Shown one piece after another: positions 21,242-32,797 of a DNA stretch of 64,000 nt. A program made the translations under genes and the position numbers. The first letter of the stretch is position 1. Every line of letters begins with the position of its first letter. The notes under the pieces were generated by a model. The model ran no database searches, was not told where the DNA came from, and saw only the letters and a list, made by a program, of their open reading frames with translations. The stretch spans positions 244,430,830 to 244,494,829 of the forward strand of contig OV884057.1 in NCBI GenBank assembly GCA_930367215.1, written 5' to 3'. This DNA is from Pollenia angustigena. Taxonomy: Eukaryota; Arthropoda; Insecta; Diptera; Polleniidae.

Positions 21242-22518
21242 CAGGGCCCGGACTTTTATGCAGTTAAAATCGCGTTTTATGCGCATAAAAAATGCACTCA
21301 AAATAGAAATATATGCGCTTAAAATTTAAAAAATATGCAGTTAAAAAACCTTAAATTTTTTTATTAGTGATAAAAAAAAAAATAAAATTAACAAGAAAAA
21401 ACAAAAATAGCATGAAGAACGTTTAAATTCAGTCTCATAAACGTAAGTAAGGCGCAATAATTACAAAAGTAGAAGTTAAAATAAAGTAAAACACAAATAA
21501 ATAAACAGTTAGACAATCATGTAAATTAAGTCTCTTGTAAAGGCCCAACTATAATATGCATAAGCTGGCTTAAGCAACTGTGCCAATACACGTTAATCAT
21601 AAGTGGCAAACCAAATTGAACTAAAGAAAACCTTTTGTTAAAATTTTTTACACTGTCATTTGCTTAATCAAATTGCGAAACTGATCGCATTTACATACGA
21701 ATCAAATGTTTGATTTGTTGATTTTGTTATTTAAAATGCCTTTAGAGATATATTTGACCCTACCTTTTTTCAAAATAAAAGTTTACTGCCTGTTTTTCAA
21801 AACAAAAAAAAAAAAACGAAAGTGATAGGTGCATGATTAAATGCTGATAGTTCCTCTGTGGTACATTAATTTTCAATACGCTGTTTTCGAAAACAATTTA
21901 AATTAAATATGCAAGCAGTTAAGGATTTAAAACAATAAATTTAAATCCTTAATTTTTGTGTAAAGTTTATCAAGCTTGCTACGAATTTGTTAACTTAAGT
22001 TTCCGTCCACAAAATACATCTTTTTTATGGCGATATCAGTACCCTTAAATTTACCATTGTAGAGTCCTTTTACAACATCTTTGAATTGACAAAACTTTTC
22101 AGCATAATACATAATTGCTTTCAACCATGTCCCCCATCTGATTGCTATAGGCTTTAGAGGAAGACATTAATCCGGATAATTCTTTTTAGATGCGGCAACA
22201 CGCGAAGGTGCCTTACAAAATATTTTTCCCTTTAGAAATAAATAAATAAATATCATCGAAGTTGTCTTTTATCTCTTCTGTGGAAGGGTGCATGGCAAAA
22301 AAAAGCAAATAAAACAAGTTTTTTCAAAATATGCAACAAAAATATGCAATATCAGCAATATATGCAAAAATATGCATTCAAAGCAAAATATGCAAAAATA
22401 TGCACTAACAAATCGATGGCATTTTACTGCAAATATCTTGATTCGCAAAGATATTTTGTATATGGTAATCTCCGACCTGCGAAAACAAATATGCAATTGC
22501 ATTAAAATCCGGGCCTTG
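21242..22518 (-). mobile_element. hAT transposon, 8-bp duplication GTTATAAC
   Basis: Ends read CAGGGCCCGGACTTTTATGCA-like and CAAGGCCCGGATTTTAATGCA-like inward, flanked exactly by GTTATAAC (21234-21241, 22519-22526). Subterminal copies of aaaaatatgca cluster at 22315-22410. It carries a transposase fragment on the minus strand; at 1277 bp it is internally deleted. Confidence 0.93.
21992..22230 (-). pseudogene. hAT transposase fragment
   Basis: On the minus strand the sequence reads IFCKAPSRVAASKKNYPD, a stop, then LPLKPIAIRWGTWLKAIMYY and AEKFCQFKDVVKGLYNGKFK. The RWGTWL block and the preceding KAPSR segment recur in a large insect hAT-like transposase group, between the catalytic core and the C-terminal dimerisation region. 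No catalytic acids or C-terminus are present. It sits inside TIRs of matching type, so it is the remains of this element's own transposase. Confidence 0.75.
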
Positions 22519-22529
22519 GTTATAACTAA

Positions 22530-24326
22530 TAAAAACTTTATAATATATTTAAGAAAAAAATCAAAATTCAAAATAAAAAACTTTTAAACTTTATCTTAAA
22601 ATCTCTAAAAAATTATTAGTATTCTACTGCTAACATCTATTACCTTTTTTAAATGAACGCAATACGTTTATAAATATTTTTCAAATATCAACATTTAAGT
22701 TGAACAAACTCTTAAATTCACTTGACAAATACCAAACGTGCCAATAATGATGCTTGAAATATTTTGACAGATATCATACGTTTTTTCTTGCGATTGTTGT
22801 TGGGTTTTTCTCTTTCTTAGCTCCTGCTGTTCTATCTTTCCTACTAACATTAATACACACAAACAAACACGGTAACTGTATAAACCTGTATAATCTGAAC
22901 AAAGAAAAAAAAAAAAAAAATCAAAAACTATTCTACCGCAACTACTACAAACAGTTTACCACAAAAACCGGGTGTTCTTCTCGGAGGTGGACATTCGGCT
23001 CTCAAAACCTGAATGTAATGCGAATAGGAGCACTCCACATTGTGAATGGTCATGTTTTTCTGCTTATATCTCAGTCATTTATGGCCTGGTTTGGCTGAAT
23101 TTCAAGAGAAAACTTTAACTTAATCCACATCATTTCTGGGATCTTCAGACAACGTTAAATGAATTTCTTACTCATAAGGACCCAGAATATATAAACTTAC
23201 CTTACAGGGTCTATAATAGGGTCTAAGAAATAACAAACACCTATTGTGAATGATAAATAAATAATCTAGAGAGAGTGTTTTGAAATCGTATTTTACACAT
23301 TACCTCACCTCTAAAGAATACACCCTATAAAGTGTAGCAAGAAACGACAGAAGCAAGGCACAAAAAACAAACGAGTAAGAAACTTTAAAACATTGCACAA
23401 ATATTGAAACTAAACTGCATAGTTTTTCCCGTCATAAATTGCATGAATGAATGATTGATGACTTAAATTCAATGGCAATGCCATTGTGGACATTCGACTG
23501 TGAGATGACAGTTATAAAATATTTCTGACAATCGCTAAATCCGCAAATCCTTTCATTGGTAGACAGGTGAAATTAAAAAGTTGAGAAACTATTGACAATG
23601 GGAGGTTTTCATTTTTATTGTTCTAGTTTTTTGGTAAGAGGGTGGGCTGAGCTTTAGGGTTTTATATTAATTCTTAAGGAATATGCTAGAAAAACTTTGC
23701 TTAGTAATTTTAACGTGGAGTAGCAAACGCAATTGTAGAAAAGATATACATGAGAACCTGCCTTACGATCTTGTCTCATGGTGGTCCACCTCTGCTTGTT
23801 AGCACAACCAACATACACTGGTAGCAAAAAAGTCAAATATCAAATCAAATACTTTGTGTCAACAGTGTAAGAGTTTCAAGATTTAAGGGAGTAGGTACTA
23901 TTATCACCTAGCCAACGAACGCGTATGAGAAAGTGCTTACTTTAATACATAAATGATTTTCCAAACCATGCTCTTACCTTTCGCTAAGGAGCTGAAAATA
24001 TCTAACATCTACTAAATAGTTACAGGATACATACACACCCAACAGAAGTCCAAACTTCGCCCTTTGTTATGAATAAAAATTATCACAAAGCCGGCATTTT
24101 AGATCTCCTCACAATCTGGGTTTAAACTACATCCAAAAGGTGATCCCCGAAGATGACTCTCTAAAAACCAGTCAATGGTCAGGGAATGTTTAGGGACTAC
24201 CATAATTGGAAAAATAGGTATTTGTTTTATCGGTTAAATGACATTCCTCTAAGTATCTGACACATCGGACTTCTGTACGATGTGCAAAAATGTCTCCACT
24301 GAAAAGATATTCCATAGATAAATTAG
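22530..24326. other. No gene recognised
   Basis: Open frames at 22754-23098 and 23654-23836 have no recognisable domains. A short A run lies near 22905. Confidence 0.4.
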
Positions 24327-24328
24327 TA

Positions 24329-24514
24329 GAAACTGGGAATTTTTTCCTTCCGAAGGTTACTGTATATTATATTCAATTCTTTATTCTTTCGAATTTATTA
24401 TGAGCTAAATTTCAGTTATGTATTTTATAAAGCTTTTTTGTAATAGTTCTATTCCTTCAATTTTTCAGAAATGACTTAATACACTACCTTCGGAAGGAAA
24501 TAATTCCCAGTTTC
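24329..24514. mobile_element. Tc1/mariner-type MITE, 186 bp, TA duplication
   Basis: TIRs of 28 bp starting GAAACTGGGAATT and containing TTTCCTTCCGAAGG match at 27 of 28 positions. TA flanks both sides (24327-24328, 24515-24516). Noncoding. Confidence 0.88.
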
Positions 24515-24733
24515 TATTTGTTAAAATAGTTGAGTTAAATACATTCAATTTATAAAGTAACACTATCCAGTGAGACACAAAGAATGCTGACGAAGGCCGT
24601 AGCGGGCCAGAAAATGCATTACATTCTGCTGTTGTCTAATAATTGTAAATTTTTCTGTACATAAAATATACATCATTGCTTTCCAAAGGAAAGCTAAGGT
24701 AAAATGTAACAAGAAAATACAATATAATAGTCT

Positions 24734-24853
24734 GGTAGTGTATTAAGTCATTTCTGAAAAATTGAAGGAATAGAACTATTACAAAAAAGCTTTATAAAAT
24801 ACATAACTGAAATTTAGCTCGTAGAATAAATTCGAAAAAATAAAGAATTGAAT
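24734..24853. repeat. Inverted partial copy of the MITE at 24329
   Basis: Reverse complement of 24371-24488, the interior of the neighbouring MITE, with very few differences. It lacks the terminal GAAACTGGG ends, so it is a truncated second copy in opposite orientation 245 bp away. Confidence 0.85.
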
Positions 24854-24859
24854 AGATAA

Positions 24860-25660
24860 ATTAGGTAATTTTTGGATAGTTTGCGTAAACAAAAGCTTTC
24901 GTGAACGATAAGGCTGCCATTAAATTTTATCCATTATAACAACTATCCGATAAAACAAAAAGTGCAATTTGTTTACTGTTGCAACATTGGTTAAATTCGT
25001 AGTGGCAACGACTGACTTACTTTTGTTTATTTCGTTTAATTGATTCACATTTTAATGTCACTGAAGTTACCATTTCATCAGCAGAAGATATTAGTTAGTT
25101 AGTTTTTATGTTGATTATAATTTGAAACTACCAAAAATCATTTAAGATGTAATTATGGCTATTAATGGTATAGCCTGGTTAGGAGGAATGAGGCCTCACA
25201 CACATCCGCAATCTTTTTCGTCTTATATCATTTATTCATATATTTTCCACTTATCAGACTAATCAACTAATGGCTAATAAATCACTGATGGTTTAAAAGC
25301 TGGTTTAGTTGAACTAAACTTGAATTTATATATAGTTTAAACTCAACAACTGTAAATCAGTGTCCCATGTATTATATGTGGTTAAAAAATAACATGTGGC
25401 AGCACTACGATAAATCTTATCAAATTCATATGGTCTGTATTGGTAGTTTAAACGCCCAATTTTATGCGTTTAAAGATGGTTTATATGTTTAGTGATTTAT
25501 AGATTTGTTGGTTTAAACACATTTTAAACAAAAAGAAAGTTTAACTTGCTCTGATTTTTTAGCCCTTAGTGGTATAAAAATTACCGGTCGGGCAAGGATG
25601 TCAGCTGTTAAGTATATGCCGTCTACAGTGACATTTATTTAGTGAAAGATTTGCCATTTA
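24860..25660. other. No gene recognised
   Basis: AT-rich DNA. No coding or repeat structure that I can support. Confidence 0.4.
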
Positions 25661-25665
25661 CGAAT

Positions 25666-26343
25666 ATGAATTGTTCAGCAACCGAAGAACGCGTAAAAAG
25701 AGCTAAAGCTTACTAAAAAAGTGGTGTTTCAAACAAGACCACTTTCCGAGCACTATTGGGTGTTTAGGGTCGTCATTATCGACCTACTGTTCGAGGAATT
25801 GGCAAGCTTTTAAAAAAATTTTAAAAAACCGGAAGCGTTATAGATGTGGCCAGGCCTCTGCATCATCGCAATGTGTGCACTGGCGAAAATATCGCTTCTG
25901 TTAGTGAAAGTGGGGCGGATAATCCGAATTTCTGGATTATCGCTATGGCCGTATGATTTTTTTGGCCTGCAATTAAGGATTATGAACTGGACGATATGTG
26001 GTTCGATAAGGCGGTGCCACGAGCCACAAAACACCACAGATCTTAGCTTTATTGCATGTAAGTTTCTAGAATGCGTAATTTCAAGTTATGGTGACATCAA
26101 TTGGTCACCGATTGCCGATTTGACGCTGTTAGACTTGTTTTGTAGGGCTTCGTTAATGACAGTGTCCACGCGGACAATTCCCTATGGCTGGAATATTTAA
26201 AAACCAACATTCGTCAAATTATCGGCAAGATACCGCCCGTAATGTACGAAGAAGTGGTCGGTAACTACCTCAAAAGGTTCCAATGCTGCAACCAATCCAG
26301 AGGTGGTCATCTAAATTATATTGTATTTCGTAAGAAATGGTAA
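25666..26343 (+). pseudogene. Second rosa-like mariner transposase, middle deleted
   Basis: Reads from MNCSATEERVKRAKAY through HYRPTVRGIGKLLKK and KTGSVIDVARPLHHRN to ENIASVSES, the N-terminal DNA-binding half of a DD41D transposase. It then jumps to the C-terminal half: FFWPAIKDYELDDMWFDKAV, and finally YLKTNIRQIIGKIPPVMYEE and SRGGHLNYIVF. The segment holding the first catalytic Asp is absent, and the QQDGAT block has decayed to DKAVPR. Multiple stops and frameshifts occur. It differs in sequence from the copies at 9040 and 41168, so it is a separate subfamily. I could not place its TIRs. Confidence 0.82.
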
Positions 26344-26559
26344 GGTCCAAACATTACAATGAAAAAAACGTTTCATCGAAATCATAGCTTTGTGTGGAAT
26401 TTATTTAACTTTACTCTTGAAACCGAAACATGGATTACCCGTTATTATAATCGTTTTATTTATTTTCCTTGCTCTACTATGTAATATGGAATAGAATGCG
26501 GTTTAAAGGAGTCAGGCTTGTATGTACTCCGATGCATCTTGCTCCGCACTACACGAAGA

Positions 26560-26839
26560 TCAAGTCAGTATATGAATAACTGTCAAAACAGGCGTGAGGC
26601 AGGGATGTTTCCTATCACCCTCATTTGTTAACATTGTACTCAATGTTGTTATGAATGATTCCATGGAACCAACGCTAGGAATCACTATGGACTTTCCCGG
26701 AAGATTAACCGACCTAGACTATGCCGATGATATCTGCTTAATATCCTACAATCATCGTAATATGCGGAAAATGTTAAACAACATCGTAACGAAAGCTTAC
26801 TCTGCACGATTGTCTTTTCTTACGAAGACAATAAAATGA
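26560..26839 (+). pseudogene. RTE-type LINE reverse transcriptase, palm fragment
   Basis: After a short broken lead-in the frame reads TGVRQGCFLSPSFVNIVLN (RT motif B region) and then RLTDLDYADDICLISYNH, with the YADD catalytic motif of reverse transcriptases. GVRQGC and LDYADDICLI are the forms usual in RTE-clade LINEs. Both Asp residues of YADD are intact. The frame stops at 26839; the element resumes at about 27070 after a foreign segment. 5' domains are missing. Confidence 0.82.
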
Positions 26840-26911
26840 TCCAATTTGTTTTCTAATTTTATTTTTTCTTTTTATCCACAGTCAACTACAATTCGAGTCG
26901 GAAAAAAGCCA

Positions 26912-26985
26912 ACCAATTGTAGGGGAATGTAAGAAAAGATAAACTCACTGTTTATTGTTGGTGTTTTGTTTCATATTTGTTTGGG
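26912..26985 (+). repeat. Segment related to the arm of the 63-kb inverted repeat
   Basis: aattgtaggggaatgtaag, aactcactg, tttattgttg and tgttttgttt occur in the same order as in the right arm of the inverted repeat around 63505-63570, at lower identity. It lies within the break of the RTE LINE, so a member of that repeat family probably inserted here. Confidence 0.6.
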
Positions 26986-27069
26986 AATTTAGCACTTCAT
27001 ACAGAAATCTTATTAATAACAAAAACAATGTGATTTAATTTGCTACGTAGGCAGTATTATCTAAAACAG

Positions 27070-27575
27070 GCTGACTAAGGCCGAACAGACATTTGGAATC
27101 TTAAAAAAGCTCTGCATATCATCAAACTTTGCAATATCTACCAATTTAAAGTATCGAATAGCAATATAAAGCCAGTGCTCTTTACGGCTTGGAGACTTGG
27201 AATTTAACAAATTTCTACACGCAAAAACTGCAAGTTTTTGTTAATAAATGTCTTCGCCGAATCCTAAAAATATTATGGCCCAAAACAATCTCAATCTTGA
27301 AGTGTGGTTTCGAGCACAACAACCTCCAATTGAGCACGAAATTAAAATACGTAAATATAAATGGTTAGGATACACTTTGCTGAAAGCACCAGATGATATC
27401 AACAGAAAATCCGTTGATTTAACCCTAAGGGAGTTAGAAGAGTTAGTCGTCCTAAGAACGAAAGGAGAAGACAAGTGCAGGCTGAATTGCAAACCGTTAA
27501 CCTAACCTGGAATGAAACCTAGAGAGCAGCAGACAGATTGAGATCAATTATTGAGGCTCTATGTTCCTTTTAGGA
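27070..27575 (+). pseudogene. RTE-type LINE, C-terminal part
   Basis: Continues the element seen at 26560. Across frameshifts the sequence reads NSNIKPVL, then TQKLQVFVNKCLRRILK, then EVWFRAQQPPIEHEIKIRKY followed by KWLGYTLL and DDINRKS, and finally QAELQTVNLTWNE. These match the conserved tail of RTE-clade ORFs (W-G-H-x-L-R-K, D-D-I-x-R-Q and LTWNEA blocks). The conserved GRP segment is present only in degenerate form. Confidence 0.8.
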
Positions 27576-27729
27576 ATTTCGTGGACTAATAAAAATAAAA
27601 GCTCTACTCTCTTCTTTTACTTTCCTACTACATCTTTCGTTTTCTGCATTTTAAGTACGGAATTCACAATAAACCTAACGGGTCACTGGTCTCTTGGTGG
27701 AAGTGTATATTTTCTTACTTTTATCGTGG

Positions 27730-27828
27730 TTGGCGAGTTTAAAATACGCCTTTAACTGTTTGGTAATAGATTAAGGAGAACTTGAAATTATTTTCTTTAA
27801 TCTATTACTAAACTTAATTCGCCAATCT
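27730..27828. repeat. Imperfect hairpin
   Basis: TTTGGTAATAGATTAA near 27753-27768 pairs with TTTAATCTATTACTAAA near 27794-27812, and outer TGGCGA pairs with TCGCCA. The left arm carries an extra stretch of about 15 bases. Confidence 0.55.
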
Positions 27829-27829
27829 C

Positions 27830-28428
27830 TATAAGGGTGAATATTTCAGGTCGCCCTGCTAAAACAACAACCTATCTACCAGTTTAAGTTCCGCTCAAAC
27901 GCCAGGCTGCTACTTGTTTACATGAGACTAAATTTGGTCTGGTCAGCTGTAAATCTAAGATGATTCGTCAATTTAACGGCATAGACAATCTTCAGTTATT
28001 GGATGCACCTACAAGTGTCAACTGGGAGTGCAGTACCAAGAGGTATTTGCGTGGAACAGTGTCTGCCCTACCAGGAACTTAATTATGATTCGAATAGAGC
28101 TCGACGCTGCGAAGAAAACAATCACCCTTATTTTCGTGTTTGTCGTATTTGTTGCCAAAGCTATATATTTTAATCAAGACATCGTACATACACTCTCTGC
28201 CACATGAGAAGGACAACCTAATTTTTTCAAAAGCAACTTAATTTTTATTTCTTTTTAAAGGTAATTTACTGGTTTTGTTTTTATAAAACATTTTGTAGTC
28301 CAAGTAAAAAAATGCCTTCAAAATTTGCGTCACATGAATAGGATCCTACTATAAGAAAACAGTTTATGTAGAGTTTGCAATAAAAGCTTATAATTATATT
28401 TATATTGGTGAAAATTTTTTCCTTTATG
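27830..28428. other. No gene recognised
   Basis: No coding or repeat structure that I can support. Confidence 0.4.
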
Positions 28429-28522
28429 CCGGTTCACACACGTCAAGTCTTTAGCATTATCTTTTCCACTCTCTCCTAAAAACTCAAGACTTGACGAGTC
28501 AAACTTGACGTGTGTGAACTGG
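28429..28522. mobile_element. 94-bp hairpin MITE
   Basis: Ends CCGGTTCACACACGTCAAGT and CCAGTTCACACACGTCAAGT (inward) match at 19 of 20. The interior repeats the ACTTGACG motif. No clear duplication. Confidence 0.65.
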
Positions 28523-28609
28523 GACTGCAATAGTTCGTAGAACCTTCACTTTTACAGATTGTATCGTAAATTCGATTGGAATAGAATCATACAATGATTT
28601 GATGTAATA

Positions 28610-29340
28610 AAGCGAAATGGTCGACCTAGCCACTTTTATGCCTTTTATAAGGCATAAAACTCTTCACGAGCTAGCTGTACAAACATTTTCAATGATATTA
28701 AGGTACGGCGAGTAATGGGGCCAATCCAGCACATTAACATTTTGATCTGACTTAACCATCCGGGTAGTATGAATTGTTGCATTGTCATGCTGGAATTTCT
28801 ACTGCAAGCTTCCAAAAATGTTCTGAACGTGAGGAATCGATTTTTGTAACACTTCAATATTGCAAATAGCGTTCATGGTGCTGGACAAAAATTTTAGCTC
28901 GCAGGTACCATAAAAAGATATCGCTCCCTACAACATAAGCTCTCACTCGGCTATTCAAAAGATACAACTGATGCTTCTCTATTCGAAGAGCGTGAAAATA
29001 AAAATTAGAGCCATCGGGACCTTCTTTATTACTAATCTTACTAAATAACTAAGTACTCATAAGAGTATGACCAAAACCCAAGCGTACATTTTTTTCGAGC
29101 ATCGTTAAGAAGTGGGGTTTTCTTAAGTTTTGATAGCTTCAGAGGCTCATCATTCGAAATTACACTCTGCACTGTTGCCGAAATACCAGCTTTAACTTTT
29201 ATTTGAACAGACGAGTCGTGGGAATTCTATGCTGATCTGAGAATAACACGTTTATCAGTAGCCAAAAGTACACTGTTAGTATGGCCTTACATATTTCGGC
29301 TTTTTTTGATTCGTTCAGAAATTTTGTGGATCGATTATCC
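28610..29340 (-). pseudogene. Tc1-like transposase, degenerate
   Basis: On the minus strand, N-terminal blocks SGNSIHKISERIKKS-like and LLATDKRVILRSA precede KAGISATVQSVISN. Then come KLSKLKKTPLLNDARKK, NKEGPDGSNFYFHALR (the region after the first catalytic Asp), ISFYGTCELKF, KFQHDNATIHTTRMVKS (second catalytic Asp) and VLDWPHYSPYLNIIENV. The last block is normally SPDLNPIENLW: the conserved D after SP is Y here, and the catalytic E of IEN remains. Many stops and frameshifts. Tc1 transposases act on TIRs at TA sites, but the TIRs are not visible; its 5' part is cut by the element at 29351. Confidence 0.85.
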
Positions 29341-29350
29341 AGATTCCTTA

Positions 29351-29969
29351 CACTGCTTTACAAATTTTTAATTTGAAAAAGAACCAAGAACGCCACATGC
29401 CTAGATAAGTTAATTGGGACCTCCTGAAAACGAAAAACGCTGTAATTTTTTTTTCCTAAGTACCGTTTTTTAGATAACGGTACTTTTGTGTTTTTCGGTG
29501 TATGGTCCCACTCAAACCCTTGTGGAGCCCAACCAAAAACTCCGATCGAAACAAGTAGAAAGGTAATTGAATGCCTTTTCCGATGTGCTGAAAATTTCTA
29601 TCTGATAAGAAATGGCTGAGTTATGGCACCTCAAAGTTCAAAATTTGCCTATTTTTTACGTTTTTTTCAAAATTTTTCATTTTCATTTCGTTTTTTTTTC
29701 TACATCTGGAATGTTTTATTTTTTTACCAAATAGTATATTTAATTACCAACATTTTAAGCGTAATTTGAAAAATCGGATGAAAAATAAAGTTTTTATACG
29801 TTAAAACTGATGGATTGAGTGGGACCATATACCGAAAAACACAAAAGTACCGTTATCTAAAAAACGGTACTTAGGAAAAAAAATTTACAGCGTTTTTCGT
29901 GTTCAGGAGGTCCCAATTAACATATCTAGGCATGTGGCGTTCTTGGTATTTTTTGGCTATAAACCAGTG
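29351..29969. mobile_element. CACTG-ended element with TTA duplication, short copy
   Basis: Starts CACTGCTTTACA and ends with the complement of CACTGGTTTATAG. Long TIR arms contain ATGCCTAGATAAGTTAATTG, GGGACCTCCTGAA and a CGTTTTTTAGATAACGG hairpin. TTA flanks both ends (29348-29350, 29970-29972). It is a deleted relative of 55214-57155, to which its arms are highly similar. Noncoding. It inserted into the N-terminal part of the Tc1 pseudogene. Confidence 0.9.
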
Positions 29970-30319
29970 TTATTAATGTTAATTTTTATTTTTTTCAGCT
30001 TCTATTAAGGTTTTCCTCAACCCATTAAAAAAAATTTTATTAAAAAAACTCAATTTAAATTAAAACAATTTTTTGAGGCTTGCCCTAATAAAGTGGCGCA
30101 AAAAATATAGACAATTGTGTTCAATCACAAAACAAAAATTTTCCAGAACACAAATTTGATCTTAGAGCCAGAAAACATAGACACCTTTTAAACAAAAAAT
30201 CGGTAATTATTTGCAAATATCGTAGAGAATTGCAGTCGTACAAAGATATGGTGTCCTATGCATGTGGCGGGGAATGTACATGTAAAAATTTTCGCCTAAA
30301 TACGCATACGTTACACACC

Positions 30320-30500
30320 GTTTACATTTGCCAGTACTGGCAAGACAGTAAGCATATACATATTAGTTGGCAAAATAATTATTTTTTATTTTTTTTTATT
30401 TGCATTAATGCAAAAACAAAATAGCTGTAAAAGTGTTTATGTATTAGTGAAAAAGTTTGAATGAATTGCTACTGTCTTGCCAGTACTGGCAAATGTAAAC
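30320..30500. mobile_element. 181-bp MITE with perfect 31-bp TIRs
   Basis: Left arm 30320-30350 and right arm 30470-30500 are exact reverse complements, starting GTTTACATTTGCCAGTACTG. Each arm contains the palindrome GCCAGTACTGGC. No target duplication is evident. A 64-codon frame running through it is incidental. Confidence 0.85.
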
Positions 30501-30539
30501 GCTATGTTAACCACGATAAATTAAATAGCGTTTCCTATA

Positions 30540-32363
30540 CTTATATAATAAAAGGCTTTTTATGATTGACATTTAAGCGTCGAATTCAAGTATAATGAAT
30601 ACTTTTTTCCCAATTCAGAATCCAATACTTGGGTTTCTGCCTTCTGTGATATTTAATACTGCCCAGTTCAGATGTTTTGCCTGACTGCCAATTTTACGTC
30701 CCAGGGGTTTTCGTAGTTTCTTCGGTTCCAAGATCGCCACAAAAATTGGGCGGTGCAGCCTACGGACGTATAACAGTTTGTTATTTCTAACTCAATCGAA
30801 ATTTCTCTTGCGACCTTCGCATTAAACTAAATGAGTAAAAACTACAAGAGTAGTTTTTTGTTTTCATTCCATTCATGACATCACGGTAAATGTAATTTTT
30901 CATTGTTTTTTTTTAAGTTCCAACGCAACGAAATGTTTTTTTTATTTCGTTTTACAAAATTTTATCATCATCGACCTCTTTTGTTTTGTACGAGAGTTCA
31001 TGACGTTTTGAAACGTACTTTTTATTGATTTTCGTTACAATAAATTGAATGTATAGCATTCAGGTGTTTTTTGTTGTTGTAGCTACAAATGTTGTAGTAG
31101 TATTATTAGAAGTAGTTGTAGTCGTAACTAAAAATGTTATTTGATGAATGAAGCTGTTGGTGGAACTTGATGTGTTTGTAGTTGTGCGGTTAAAAGTCTA
31201 TAGGTTTGTGTGCCGTATCCTAAACAAAATGTTTGCTTTAAATAGACAGAACAGGCTACAACTACCGCTGACTTTTGGCCGAAGTTGGAATGTTAATTCT
31301 ACATCATGGTGGAGAAAAATGCAAATCTGCTTACACACAAACAAACACACACATCAGCCAAAACAGGCTAGAAAAAAGGAAAAAATAGAAAACATTCATA
31401 AAACTTAAAACAGATCAGGAATTGTGAACTCCAGTGTGGCAAAAAGTTGTTTTTTTAGTCAGTATTGGTAAAAGGGCATCATTTGGTTATTATTCTAGAA
31501 GATTTATGGTTGTTGTCTTGATTTGTGTTTTGTACTCATATTTTTTTATTACTTTTTCTGGGTTTTATGTGTTTTTTTTTGTGCGGGTGGCATTGAAAAA
31601 ATCGTTTAGATAAATATTAACATTGGATTTTGTATCTGTATGTGTGCAGGTTTACCTGTGGTGAAAGCTTAAAATGGAACGTTTTGGTTGAATGTGCGCC
31701 TAGACATGTTGTTTGGGTTTTTATTGTCTGTTTAGTTGTATTTTGTAATATTATCCACTATTAGTTAAATCTGTGTATAGACGGGTATTATTATTTTCGC
31801 ACTCAAACGAATGTGTTTTTATGCTCGTTTATACATATGATTTAATTTTTTCAAATGTTTTAAAAAATAATTTGTTTTATTTATGTGCTTCACTGTGAAA
31901 TCACTAAAGGTATTCAATATTCATGGCTTTATTTAGACTTTGTAGTGCAGTTAAATTATAAACCCAACTTAATAATGCGGATGGATTCAAAACAGATGTC
32001 TTAACTTTTGAATATGGTTTGTGTCTTTAATAAATTAAAAAACATTTGTCATTTATTATCACTTAAGCTTAACCACACAAAACAGCTGTTTGAACCAACC
32101 TTATGGCAGCACTTTGAAAATAGGTGACATTACCATATAAATCAACTGAATTTTGTTATCTATGGTCATCGTTGCGGCTTTGACATTATGTTTATGTCAC
32201 GTCTAATTGGATGCTTAGTCATTTAAGAAAAAAGTGCCAACAACAAAGATTTTTTTTATTTTCGTGAAGTGTTGCTTTACTTTTTAAATTTAAAAAGAAC
32301 TTGCAAACCGATTGCAGAGTGTGAAAGATTAGTTAAGCCTTTTGAAAGTTGTGATTTTGGCCA
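30540..32363. other. No gene recognised
   Basis: T-rich and GTTGTAG-rich simple stretches (about 31070-31130) and a short frame at 31148-31408 without family features. Confidence 0.4.
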
Positions 32364-32496
32364 ATGAACAAAACTCGGCTAAGTCAGCCAAAAGAATTCG
32401 AAGATGATGACTTGTTCATAAAGAGAAAGATAGAGAGAGTTATGCTAGCTGTCCTATTTTTGAATGGAGCTATGTGTATTATAAATGTACTCCTTA

Positions 32497-32529
<33 letters not shown>

Positions 32530-32666
32530 ACAGCATACGGTCATCTATACCCAATAAAAAATGGACCTTCCAACGAAGCAGGTTTGTAAGTGAGAAACAT
32601 AAAAGTTTCGCTTACCATAGCGCTTTCGGAAGACATGAATTTTATATGGCGAGTTCCCACTTTTAA
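32364..32666 (+). CDS. Unrecognised ORF with acidic start and one hydrophobic segment
   Basis: An ATG-started frame gives MNKTRLSQPKEFEDDDLF, a basic linker, a hydrophobic stretch (about residues 28-44, VMLAVLFLNGAMCIINV), then a run of lysines coded by the A run at 32500-32527. The second half extends into the MITE at 32573 and cannot be original. Only the first 45 or so codons could be genuine, perhaps the 5' end of a gene or pseudogene cut by later insertions. No family recognised. Confidence 0.15.
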
Positions 32667-32797
32667 GCAATACATTTTTGACACATAATGCGCATTATTC
32701 AGCGCATACAAAAATTGTTGGATGTAACGATCAGCTTAATACACTGACTGTTTTTTTACAGTTATTTTTGATGCTCTCTCTTACAAACCTGCTTCGT
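32573..32797. mobile_element. MITE with ACGAAGCAGGTTTGTAAG TIRs
   Basis: The 18-bp core ACGAAGCAGGTTTGTAAG is perfect at 32573-32590 and inverted at 32780-32797, followed inward on both sides by a GAGA-type motif. Weak similarity continues outward, so the true ends may lie a few bases further out. Confidence 0.75.

Noticed and set aside
22269..22587. Overlapping frames of about 100 codons on both strands
   Set aside because: Fall in AT-rich subterminal repeats of the hAT at 21242-22518.
25844..26200. 118-codon plus-strand frame and its antisense partner
   Set aside because: Lies across the broken mariner at 25666 in mostly wrong frames; not an independent gene.
27248..27505. Independent gene call for the 85-codon frame
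   Set aside because: It is one frame of the degraded RTE LINE C-terminus (27070-27575).
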